From: Parahaliea maris
GTDB lineage: Bacteria > Pseudomonadota > Gammaproteobacteria > Pseudomonadales > Halieaceae
Reading direction: 5' to 3'
NCBI RefSeq assembly: GCF_008064665.1
Contig: NZ_VRZA01000005.1
Location: 310,001 to 374,000, forward strand
Length of the DNA stretch: 64,000 nucleotides
Part shown: piece by piece, positions 37,290 to 44,447 of the stretch
How positions within the stretch are numbered: the first letter of the stretch is position 1
Layout: each line of letters opens with the position of its first letter
The notes under the pieces: model-generated
Seen by the model: only the letters and a program-made list of their open reading frames with translations
Database searches by the model: none
Told to the model about the DNA's origin: nothing
Position numbers and translations under genes: made by a program

Positions 37290-38351
37290 TCAGCTGATAT
37301 TGCCCTTGATGATCGCCAGCATGGCCTGCTCCTGGCGCCGGTCGAATTCCGGCTGGTCGCCCTGGGGCAGCATGCGGATATTGACGGCGTTGTCACCGTC
37401 GGCGGTGGCCGTTATCTCAAAGGGCTTGCCCGCCAGGGGATGCTCTTCATCACCGAACAGCCAGTCGAACCAGCCGTCTTCCTCCGCGCCCTGGGGACCG
37501 AGGAAGGTGACATAGTAGGTGCCGGCACTGCGGTCCCGGTCGGTGATCTCGAAGTGGGAATCCTCCAGCGCCTTGGCCAGCGAGGCCCAGGCCCGGTTGA
37601 ACGGCAGGCCGACATGGATGTAGGTGCTGCCGTCGGCGCCTTCCTGCATGGCAATCTTGCCGCTGGCGCTCATGGCCTGGTCGGCAATCATCGATACCGG
37701 TGCGGAGTCGGTGCTGTTGGCCACGTACTGGGCCACCGCCTTCAGCATCTCCCGCTCCTGAGGCACGTTGTCTGACTGCGCCGGCCAGGCGTTGTCCGCC
37801 GGATCGGCGCCACGCTGTTCCATCTGCAGGACATGCAGCTCACTGGTGCCGCGCTGGACCCCCTGCTCGATGCGATAGCGGAAGCGGGAGGGGACGGGCT
37901 GCCCGTCGAGCTCCAGCCAGTTGCTGTCCATGATGCCCGCGCGGGCGTCCATGCGCCCGACCTGGATACCGGCGGCCGCAAGGAACCCGCGCACCTGGGG
38001 CCAGAGCTGGCCGGGCGGGATGGCCACCAGGGCCCAGCTGTCGTCACCCAGGGACTGGATCCGCACCACTTCGTCGGCGGCTCCCGCCACCAGCGGGCTC
38101 GGCCGGGGCACTTCGAACTCGCCCGCCATGACGAGGTCCTCATTGATCGGCGGGATCGGGTAGATCTCCTCCAACTGGCCCGCCTCACGGCCCTCGGGCA
38201 TACGGATCCGGGGGGTTTCCCGGGCCGCTTTGTAGTCCTCGGATTTGTCGCGGAACATGCCGTCGTCACCGAACAGGTAACTGCAGCCGGAACTGGCCAG
38301 CAACGCTGCACACAGGCTGGCTCTCGCCGCGATTGTAAAGACCTTGCTCAT
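37290..38351 (-). CDS. bamC: Outer membrane assembly lipoprotein BamC
   Basis: 353 aa. Lipoprotein signal with lipobox ASSGC (Cys23), then the unstructured N-terminal segment YLFGDDGMFRDKSEDYKAARETPRIRMPEG, whose DKSxDY...A motif is the BamC/NlpB part that contacts BamD, followed by two helix-grip domains (VWPQVRGFL-like LWPQVRGFLAAAGI, and FNRAWASLAKALEDSHFEITDRDRSAGTYYV). Lies directly downstream of dapA as in many gammaproteobacteria. Confidence 0.93.
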   Translation of the reverse strand: MSKVFTIAARASLCAALLASSGCSYLFGDDGMFRDKSEDYKAARETPRIRMPEGREAGQLEEIYPIPPINEDLVMAGEFEVPRPSPLVAGAADEVVRIQSLGDDSWALVAIPPGQLWPQVRGFLAAAGIQVGRMDARAGIMDSNWLELDGQPVPSRFRYRIEQGVQRGTSELHVLQMEQRGADPADNAWPAQSDNVPQEREMLKAVAQYVANSTDSAPVSMIADQAMSASGKIAMQEGADGSTYIHVGLPFNRAWASLAKALEDSHFEITDRDRSAGTYYVTFLGPQGAEEDGWFDWLFGDEEHPLAGKPFEITATADGDNAVNIRMLPQGDQPEFDRRQEQAMLAIIKGNIS

Positions 38352-39224
38352 TCAGACTCCCGCTGATTCCAGTGCCGCCAGCACCTGGGCATGGTACTGG
38401 GGATCAAGTTCGGTCATGGGCAGGCGAATCCCCGGCTGGATCAACCCCCGCTGTTGCAGGGCCCACTTGACCGGAATGGGGTTGGCCTCGAGGAACAGGG
38501 CGGTGTTCAGGGCGGCCAGTTTGGCGTCCACCGCGGCGGCGGCTTCGCGCTCGCCCGCCAGCGCCAGCCGACACAGCTCGGCGACCAGTCCGGGGGCGAC
38601 GTTGGCGGTCACGGAAATATTACCGTGGCCGCCAAGCAGTATCAGTTCCAGGGCGGTGGGATCGTCGCCGGAGTAGATGGCGAAATCTTCGGGACAGCGC
38701 GCCTTGAGGTCGGGGATCCGCTCGAGGTCGCCGGTGGCATCCTTGATGCCCACCACATTGTCCAGGGCCGACAGGGCCACCACCACGTCGTTGTGCATGT
38801 CCACCGCGGTGCGCCCCGGCACGTTGTACAGAACCTGCGGCACGGCCACGGCCTCGGCAATGGCGGTAAAGTGCTGCAGCAGGCCGCGCTGGGTGGGGCG
38901 GTTGTAATAGGGGGTCACCAGCAGGCAGGCGTCGGCGCCATTATCGGCCGCTGCGGCGGTCAGTTCGATGGCTTCGCGGGTGGAGTTGGCGCCGGTGCCG
39001 GCGATGACCGGGATACGGCCCTTGACGTAATCGACGCAGTAGCGGATCACCTCGCAGTGCTCGGGCACGCTGAGGGTAGCGCTCTCACCGGTGGTGCCCA
39101 CCGCACCGATGGCGCTGGTGCCAGCCTCGATGTGCAGGTCGAGCAGGCGCGCCAGCCCCTCCCAATCCAGGCTGCCATCAGGCTGCATCGGGGTGACCAG
39201 GGCGACAATGCTGCCGGTTATCAT
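38352..39224 (-). CDS. dapA: 4-hydroxy-tetrahydrodipicolinate synthase
   Basis: Condenses pyruvate and aspartate semialdehyde, the first committed step of lysine/DAP synthesis. 290 aa from ATG 39224 (MITGSIVALVTPMQPDGSLD); the open frame to 39308 adds an atypical extension. GAVGTTGESATLS, VTPYYNRPTQRGL, VLYNVPGRTAVD (catalytic Tyr) and VVGIKDATGDLERI (Schiff-base Lys) are all present. Adjacent to bamC. Confidence 0.97.
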   Translation of the reverse strand: MITGSIVALVTPMQPDGSLDWEGLARLLDLHIEAGTSAIGAVGTTGESATLSVPEHCEVIRYCVDYVKGRIPVIAGTGANSTREAIELTAAAADNGADACLLVTPYYNRPTQRGLLQHFTAIAEAVAVPQVLYNVPGRTAVDMHNDVVVALSALDNVVGIKDATGDLERIPDLKARCPEDFAIYSGDDPTALELILLGGHGNISVTANVAPGLVAELCRLALAGEREAAAAVDAKLAALNTALFLEANPIPVKWALQQRGLIQPGIRLPMTELDPQYHAQVLAALESAGV

Positions 39225-39407
39225 GCGTGCTCTCCAGAGTTGCGGATACAGGCCACCAGAGGCCGGCGCCTGGCCGGGCCCGGGGCGGGCCGTGAGGAAA
39301 GTGGGCAATTATCCATGTAGGGGGCCGGATGACAACCTGATTACGCTAAACTTACGCGCCCATTGCTGGTCTTATGAACAAGACAGTGTATAGACAAGGA
39401 GGACATT

Positions 39408-39929
39408 ATGACATTCGTGCGTTTGCTGCTGCCAGCGTTGCTGCTCTGCCTGCTCGGCACTCTCGCCCCCGTGACCGCCACCCGGGCCCTGGCCCAGGAG
39501 CCACCCCAGATCGACGACCTGTCCTTCCTTGACCGCCAGTTCATGACCCGCCAGCGCAGCGAACTGGAAGACCTGGCCCGGCGCCAGTACGGCCAGGGGT
39601 TTACCGGCGACACCAGCCAGGACCTGCAACTGCTGCAGCGGCTGCTCGATGATACGGTGGTGCGCAGTGATGACACCGCCCGCCTGCAGGCCATGGGCCT
39701 GGTCATGGGCGACCTGTTGGCCACCGACCTCGACATGCACTGGGTGGTTTACGAGGACAATCTCGGGCGCAGCCGCGCCCTGCGCTACCGCGACAGTGAC
39801 AACTACCTGTTCCCCATGACCATGATTTCCCGCCGGCGGGAGGCGGGCAATACCCTGCCGGTGAAAGATATCTACCAGAAGGCCTACGACATTATCGACC
39901 CCCTGCGCACCCCGCTGCCCTTCCAGTAG
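39408..39929 (+). CDS. Exported DUF3806-like protein
   Basis: 173 aa with a cleavable signal peptide (FVRLLLPALLLCLLGTLAPVTATRALAQ). The mature part has LDRQFMTRQRSELEDLARRQYGQGF, LQAMGLVMGDLLATDLDMHWVVYEDNLGRSRALRYRDSDNYLFPMTMISRR, which fits the DUF3806 description; function unknown. It has AGGAGG about 6-11 nt before the ATG. The MCE operon starts 65 bp downstream on the same strand. Confidence 0.82.
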   Translation: MTFVRLLLPALLLCLLGTLAPVTATRALAQEPPQIDDLSFLDRQFMTRQRSELEDLARRQYGQGFTGDTSQDLQLLQRLLDDTVVRSDDTARLQAMGLVMGDLLATDLDMHWVVYEDNLGRSRALRYRDSDNYLFPMTMISRRREAGNTLPVKDIYQKAYDIIDPLRTPLPFQ

Positions 39930-39994
39930 GTGCAGTTGCCTCGCCTGCGGGCCAGCCAGTAGACTGGAGGCCCCTGGTGAGCCCAAGCGACTGA

Positions 39995-41125
39995 ATGAAC
40001 CCGCAAGCGCCCGCGTACGAGCTGATCGAAGACGCCCCCCGGGTCATCAGACTGGCGCTGGAAGGCGACTGGGTGCAGAGCCAGCCAATCCCCGACTTCT
40101 CACTCCTGCGCAGCGAGCTGATCGCGCTGGCGCCGGAACAGCTGGTGGTGGAAGACCGCAAGCTCGGCGAGTGGGGCTCGCTGATGATGGCCTTTCTGCT
40201 GCAGTGCCACAGCTACTGTGAGGCCGAGGGTATTGCCCTCGACACCCGGTCCCTACCCGAGGGCGCCCAGCGCCTGCTGGACGTGGCCACCGTGGTCCCG
40301 CCCCACGTGCGGCCCCGGGAGCCCCGGCAGGACCGCCTGAAGCAACTCAACCCGATCCACCTCGCGCGGGTCGCCTGGTCCGATATCCGCAGCGCCCTGG
40401 CCTTTCTCGGCGACCTGAGCATCGCCCTGACCCGGCTCCTGCTGGGCCGCGCCAACACCCGCTTCACAGATTTTCGCCACTTCTGTTACCAGGCCGGGCC
40501 GAACGCCTTCGCCATCATCAGCCTGACCAGCGTGCTGGTGGGAATGATCCTCGCCTACCTCGGCGCCGTGCAGCTCAAGCAGCTCGGGGCGGAAATCTAC
40601 GTGGCCGACCTGGTCGTGATCGGCATGCTGCGGGAAATGGGCGTGCTGATGACTGCGGTGGTGATGGCCGGTCGCACCGGTGCCGCCTACGCCGCCCAGC
40701 TGGGGACCATGCAGACCAATGAGGAAATCGATGCCATCACCACCATGGGCGTCTCGCCGATGGAATTTCTGGTGGTACCCCGGGTGCTGGCCCTGGTGGT
40801 CATGCTGCCACTGCTGACCATCTATGCCGACCTGCTGGGCATCATTGGTGGCGGCATCGTGGCGGGCGGCATGGGCATCACCCTGCTGCAATACACTTCC
40901 CAGATCGAGGGCGCCCTGTCGCTCACCCACCTGATGGTGGGCCTGTCGAAGAGCCTGGTGTTCGCCGTACTGATCGCGATCGCCGGCTGCCGCTCGGGTA
41001 TCCAGTCCGGCCGCGGGTCCGCCGCAGTCGGCAATGCGGCGACCGACGCCGTGGTCACGGCACTGGTTTACCTGATCGTGGCCGATGCGGCCATCAATAT
41101 CTTCTACCAGCAGGTGGGAATCTGA
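39995..41125 (+). CDS. MlaE-family ABC permease with N-terminal STAS domain
   Basis: 376 aa. Residues about 1-110 are a STAS-like domain (VIRLALEGDWVQSQ, LVVEDRKLGEWGSLMMAFLLQC). The rest is the MlaE permease with five or six membrane helices and the family block AVVMAGRTGAAYAAQLGTMQTNEEIDAITTMGVSP. In MlaFEDB the STAS protein (MlaB) is separate; here it is fused, as in other MCE operons. First gene of a four-gene lipid transporter. Confidence 0.92.
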   Translation: MNPQAPAYELIEDAPRVIRLALEGDWVQSQPIPDFSLLRSELIALAPEQLVVEDRKLGEWGSLMMAFLLQCHSYCEAEGIALDTRSLPEGAQRLLDVATVVPPHVRPREPRQDRLKQLNPIHLARVAWSDIRSALAFLGDLSIALTRLLLGRANTRFTDFRHFCYQAGPNAFAIISLTSVLVGMILAYLGAVQLKQLGAEIYVADLVVIGMLREMGVLMTAVVMAGRTGAAYAAQLGTMQTNEEIDAITTMGVSPMEFLVVPRVLALVVMLPLLTIYADLLGIIGGGIVAGGMGITLLQYTSQIEGALSLTHLMVGLSKSLVFAVLIAIAGCRSGIQSGRGSAAVGNAATDAVVTALVYLIVADAAINIFYQQVGI

Positions 41126-41129
41126 CACC

Positions 41130-41903
41130 GTGACCGAAGCCGAAGCCCACATCAGCGTACGCGACGTCACCATGGCCTACGGCAGCCGGCTGATTCAGCG
41201 CGACCTGAACTTCGACGTCAACCGGGGGGATATTTTCGTGATCATGGGTGGCTCCGGTTGCGGCAAGAGCACCCTGCTGAAGCACATGCTCGGGCTGATC
41301 CAGCCCGCCGCCGGCGACATACTGTACGCGGGCGAGAGTTTTACCCACGCCGACCAGGCTACCCGCGACCGGATGCGTCGCAGCTGGGGGATCACTTACC
41401 AGTCCGGGGGTTTGTTCAGCTCCATGACCATCGGCGAGAACGTCGCCCTGCCGATGCAGCTCTACACCCACTACAGCGGGGCGGAGATCAGCGAAGTCGT
41501 CTCCTACAAACTGTCTCTGGTGGGGCTCGGCGGCTACGAGAGCTACTACCCCTCTGAAATCAGCGGCGGGATGCAGAAACGCGCCGCCCTGGCCCGCGCC
41601 ATCGCCCTGGATCCGGACATCCTGTTTTTCGACGAGCCCTCGGCGGGTCTCGACCCGATCAGTTCCAGCCTGCTGGATGAGCTGATCGTACAGCTGAAGG
41701 AGTCCATCGGCGCCACGGTGGTCATGGTCACCCACGAGTTGCCCAGCATCTTCAGCATCGCCACCAACTCGGTTTACCTGGATGCGGGGACCAAAACCAT
41801 GATCGCCTACGGCAACCCCCGGGAGCTGCGTGACCACAGCGAACAACCGGTTGTGCGACAATTCCTTGCCAGGGAAGCCAGTGCACCGGCGGAGACCGCA
41901 TAA
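41130..41903 (+). CDS. ABC transporter ATPase of an MCE lipid-transport system (MlaF-like)
   Basis: 257 aa from GTG 41130; the open frame begins at 41085 inside the permease gene but the extension is not native. Walker A MGGSGCGKSTLLKHM, Q-loop GITYQSGGLFSSMT, signature ISGGMQKRAALARAI, Walker B DILFFDEPSAGLDP and switch His VTHELPS are intact. It energises lipid movement through the MlaE-like permease encoded just upstream. Ends with ATG-overlap to the MCE gene. Confidence 0.93.
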   Translation: MTEAEAHISVRDVTMAYGSRLIQRDLNFDVNRGDIFVIMGGSGCGKSTLLKHMLGLIQPAAGDILYAGESFTHADQATRDRMRRSWGITYQSGGLFSSMTIGENVALPMQLYTHYSGAEISEVVSYKLSLVGLGGYESYYPSEISGGMQKRAALARAIALDPDILFFDEPSAGLDPISSSLLDELIVQLKESIGATVVMVTHELPSIFSIATNSVYLDAGTKTMIAYGNPRELRDHSEQPVVRQFLAREASAPAETA

Positions 41904-42871
41904 TGAGTGAAAACAGCCACAGCGTCGCCATCGGCGCCTTCATCCTGGGGGCCATCCTGATCGTCGTCACCACGATTGTGTTTATCGTCGGCAGCGGCAT
42001 CGGCAGTGGCCGCGAGAAAGTCGTGATGGTCTTCGACGGCTCAGTGAAGGGCTTGTCGGTGGGCGCCCCGGTTGCGCTGCGCGGCGTGCAGATTGGCCAG
42101 GTGACCGATATCAACCTGATCCTCGACGGCGAGAACGACGAGCTGATCATGCTGGTGGAGGCGGAACTGGGATCGGATAATGTCCAGCAGCGCGGCTCGG
42201 TGCCAGACGACTTCAGCGAAATGCTGATCGAACGCGGCATGCGGGCCCAGCTCAACACCCAGAGCCTGCTTACCGGCCTGTTATACATACAGCTGGATTT
42301 CCACCCCGGCACACCGGTGGAATTGCCGGATATCGATTCTCCCTATCTGCAGATACCCACCATCCCCACCAACCTCGAGAAACTGAGCCGCCAGATCGAC
42401 GACATCGACTTCGCCCAGGTGGCCAACGACCTGCAGAGCATTGCCGCGGGACTGAAAACCGTGATCACCAACGAGCAGTTTCAGGGCCTGCCGGCGGAGG
42501 TCCGTACCACCCTGCAGTCATTTACCGCCCTCAGTAATGAAGTGCGTGCCACGCTGGCCCGGCTGGAGCCTGGCGTCAATTCGATGCTGGCCAGCGCCAA
42601 CCAGGCACTGGACACCGTTAACGAGGGCTTGCCACGCGTGGGGGTGGTTGTCGACGAACAGCTCAAGGTACTGGAGCAGTCGCTGGAAAGCTTCGAGCGC
42701 ACCATGGATAGCGTTAACAACCTGGTCGCCCAGGACTCGCCCACCACCTACGAGCTCAACCGCGCGCTGAGTGAGCTCGCCGAGGCGGGTCGCGCCCTGC
42801 AATTACTCGCCAAAACGCTGGAAGAACAGCCCGAAGCGCTACTGCGTGGCAAAAACGAGGATACGCCATGA
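41903..42871 (+). CDS. MCE (MlaD-like) periplasmic lipid-binding protein
   Basis: 322 aa. One N-terminal membrane anchor (GAFILGAILIVVTTIVFIVGSGIG), then the MCE domain VVMVFDGSVKGLSVGAPVALRGVQIGQVTDI, then a long helical C-terminal region (residues about 160-310) with many Gln, Leu and Ser that would form the tube- or needle-like extension seen in longer MCE proteins. Its start overlaps the ATPase stop and its end overlaps the lipoprotein gene by 4 bp. Confidence 0.92.
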   Translation: MSENSHSVAIGAFILGAILIVVTTIVFIVGSGIGSGREKVVMVFDGSVKGLSVGAPVALRGVQIGQVTDINLILDGENDELIMLVEAELGSDNVQQRGSVPDDFSEMLIERGMRAQLNTQSLLTGLLYIQLDFHPGTPVELPDIDSPYLQIPTIPTNLEKLSRQIDDIDFAQVANDLQSIAAGLKTVITNEQFQGLPAEVRTTLQSFTALSNEVRATLARLEPGVNSMLASANQALDTVNEGLPRVGVVVDEQLKVLEQSLESFERTMDSVNNLVAQDSPTTYELNRALSELAEAGRALQLLAKTLEEQPEALLRGKNEDTP

Positions 42872-43467
42872 TCGCACTGACCCGCGTTACCTTCGCCCTG
42901 CTGTTAGCACTGTTGCTGGCAGCCTGTGGCAGCACACCCCAGAGCAAGTACTATCGTCTCAGCGCGACAGGTAGTGGCGGCGAGGGCGTCAGTCCGTCAC
43001 TCGGAATTGGTCCGATAGTGATACCCGAGTACCTGGATCGCAACAGCATGGTGTTTGTCAGCGGCGACAACCAGCTGCACATCGCCAGCTACGAACGCTG
43101 GGCGGAGCCCCTGTCCCATGGCATCACCCGGGTGCTCGGCCTCAATCTGTCCGAGGCGCTGGACACCCAGGATATCCGCCCCTTCCCCTGGCCGGCGAGC
43201 GATCGCCCGGCCTATGCGGTACAGGTCTGGCTGCTGGAACTGGATGCCGGTGCAGATCAGACCACACTGGTGGCGGAATGGCGCCTGCGTGAGCCAGGCA
43301 GTGACAGGGAGATTGCCCGCCGTATCGGCCGCTACCAGTCAGGGGGCAGCGACCGCGATGGCGCCGCGATGGCCGCCGCCTACAGTCACCTGTTGCGACA
43401 ACTCACCGACGATATCGCCAGAGCGCTGCGCGAGGACATGGCAGCACTGGAGAACGAAGAGTCCTAG
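42868..43467 (+). CDS. PqiC/ABC-type transport auxiliary lipoprotein
   Basis: 199 aa. Signal peptide with lipobox LLAAC (Cys20), then STPQSKYYRLSATGSGG and SLGIGPIVIPEYLDRNSMVFVSGDNQLHIASYERWAEPLSHGI, the signature of the PqiC/DUF330 family that links MCE transporters to the outer membrane. Completes the permease-ATPase-MCE-lipoprotein set. Convergent with the SDR gene, overlapping by 4 bp. Confidence 0.9.
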   Translation: MIALTRVTFALLLALLLAACGSTPQSKYYRLSATGSGGEGVSPSLGIGPIVIPEYLDRNSMVFVSGDNQLHIASYERWAEPLSHGITRVLGLNLSEALDTQDIRPFPWPASDRPAYAVQVWLLELDAGADQTTLVAEWRLREPGSDREIARRIGRYQSGGSDRDGAAMAAAYSHLLRQLTDDIARALREDMAALENEES

Positions 43468-44228
43468 AAGTGGTCCGGGCGCAGCATCGCGTCTGAACCG
43501 CCGTCCACGAAGAACAGCGCACCACAGATAAAATCCGCCTCCGGGCTCAGCATGAAGCGCATGACGTTGGCGATATGGGCCGGGCTGGCCATGCCACCCC
43601 AGGGCACGCTGGCCTGGAAGTCGCGCATGGTCTGGCCAAGCTCTTCATCGGCGAACACCCGATCGGTGAGGGGAGTCTGGGTGATACCCGGGGCCACGGC
43701 ATTCAGGCGTACCCCGGCCTTGGCGTAGGGCACGGTATTGCGACGCATCCAGGTGGCAATCGCGCGCTTGGAACCAGCGTAGGCCACGTGCCCATCGCGC
43801 TCTTCGACTGCCGCACAGGCGGCGGCCTCATCACCCGACAGGCAGGCCTGCACGTAGGGATCATCGGCGGGCACCATCGGCGCCGAGTTGGAGGACACGA
43901 TCAGCACCGTGCCCTTGCGCCTGGCCACCAGGTCCTTCAGGCCTTCGACCACGGCTACCACCCCGAAGTAGTTGACCTGGGTAATCAGCGACAAGGGCCG
44001 CGCCACCGGCGGCAGGCCGGCACAGGCAATCAGGCCATCGAGGCCGTCAGGGGCTTTGGCTCGCACACCTTCCACCGCGGCCTGACGGCCCACGTCAGTG
44101 GACAGATCGGCGATGACGTCGCCTTCCTTGATGTCGACAGAGATGACCTCATGACCGCCCTCGGTCAGTTGTTTGCGCAGTTCACCGCCGATCCCGGTGG
44201 CGCCGCCAGTCATTGCGTAGATGGCCAT
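43464..44228 (-). CDS. SDR similar to 3-alpha-hydroxysteroid dehydrogenase
   Basis: 254 aa. AIYAMTGGATGIGGELRKQL (cofactor motif), VISVDIKEGDVIADLSTDVGR (acidic Asp after strand 2, so NAD(H)), LIACAGL, VNYFGVV, SSNSAP, HVAYAGSKRAI (Tyr-x3-Lys) and the end GGSDAMLRPDHF. This order and the tail closely resemble Comamonas HsdA (3-alpha-hydroxysteroid dehydrogenase/carbonyl reductase) as I remember it. A role in steroid or terpenoid metabolism fits the neighbouring genes but is inference. Confidence 0.82.
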   Translation of the reverse strand: MAIYAMTGGATGIGGELRKQLTEGGHEVISVDIKEGDVIADLSTDVGRQAAVEGVRAKAPDGLDGLIACAGLPPVARPLSLITQVNYFGVVAVVEGLKDLVARRKGTVLIVSSNSAPMVPADDPYVQACLSGDEAAACAAVEERDGHVAYAGSKRAIATWMRRNTVPYAKAGVRLNAVAPGITQTPLTDRVFADEELGQTMRDFQASVPWGGMASPAHIANVMRFMLSPEADFICGALFFVDGGSDAMLRPDHF

Positions 44229-44447
44229 GACGCTGGTTCCTTGGTAGTTAAAAGTGGGAACGGGATTGTTGCGTAATCTGCGGGCGGGTTGAATCGCAAT
44301 CGGCTAATAGTCGCCTGCATCCGTTAGGATGGCTCAAGTGGTTGTACCGGACCTGCGGGGGATGAAAGAAAAAGTGGATTTGCTCAAGTGGTACAACGCG
44401 TACGGGATTCGCGCCGCCACCGGGTTATCCGGTGGCGGCGCGCAACA
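44229..44447. other. Intergenic region with direct and inverted short repeats
   Basis: Contains GCTCAAGTGGT twice (44332-44342 and 44382-44392) and the inverted pair GTTGTACC (44341-44348) / GGTACAAC (44390-44397), then the GC-rich hairpin that follows the TonB receptor gene. No coding frame is supported. Confidence 0.5.
44411..44441 (-). terminator. Hairpin after the TonB-dependent receptor gene
   Basis: Perfect 13-bp stem GCGCCGCCACCGG / CCGGTGGCGGCGC around a 5-nt loop, 7 bp beyond the stop codon at 44448. It lacks a strong T-tract on the minus strand, but position and stability suggest a terminator. Confidence 0.7.
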
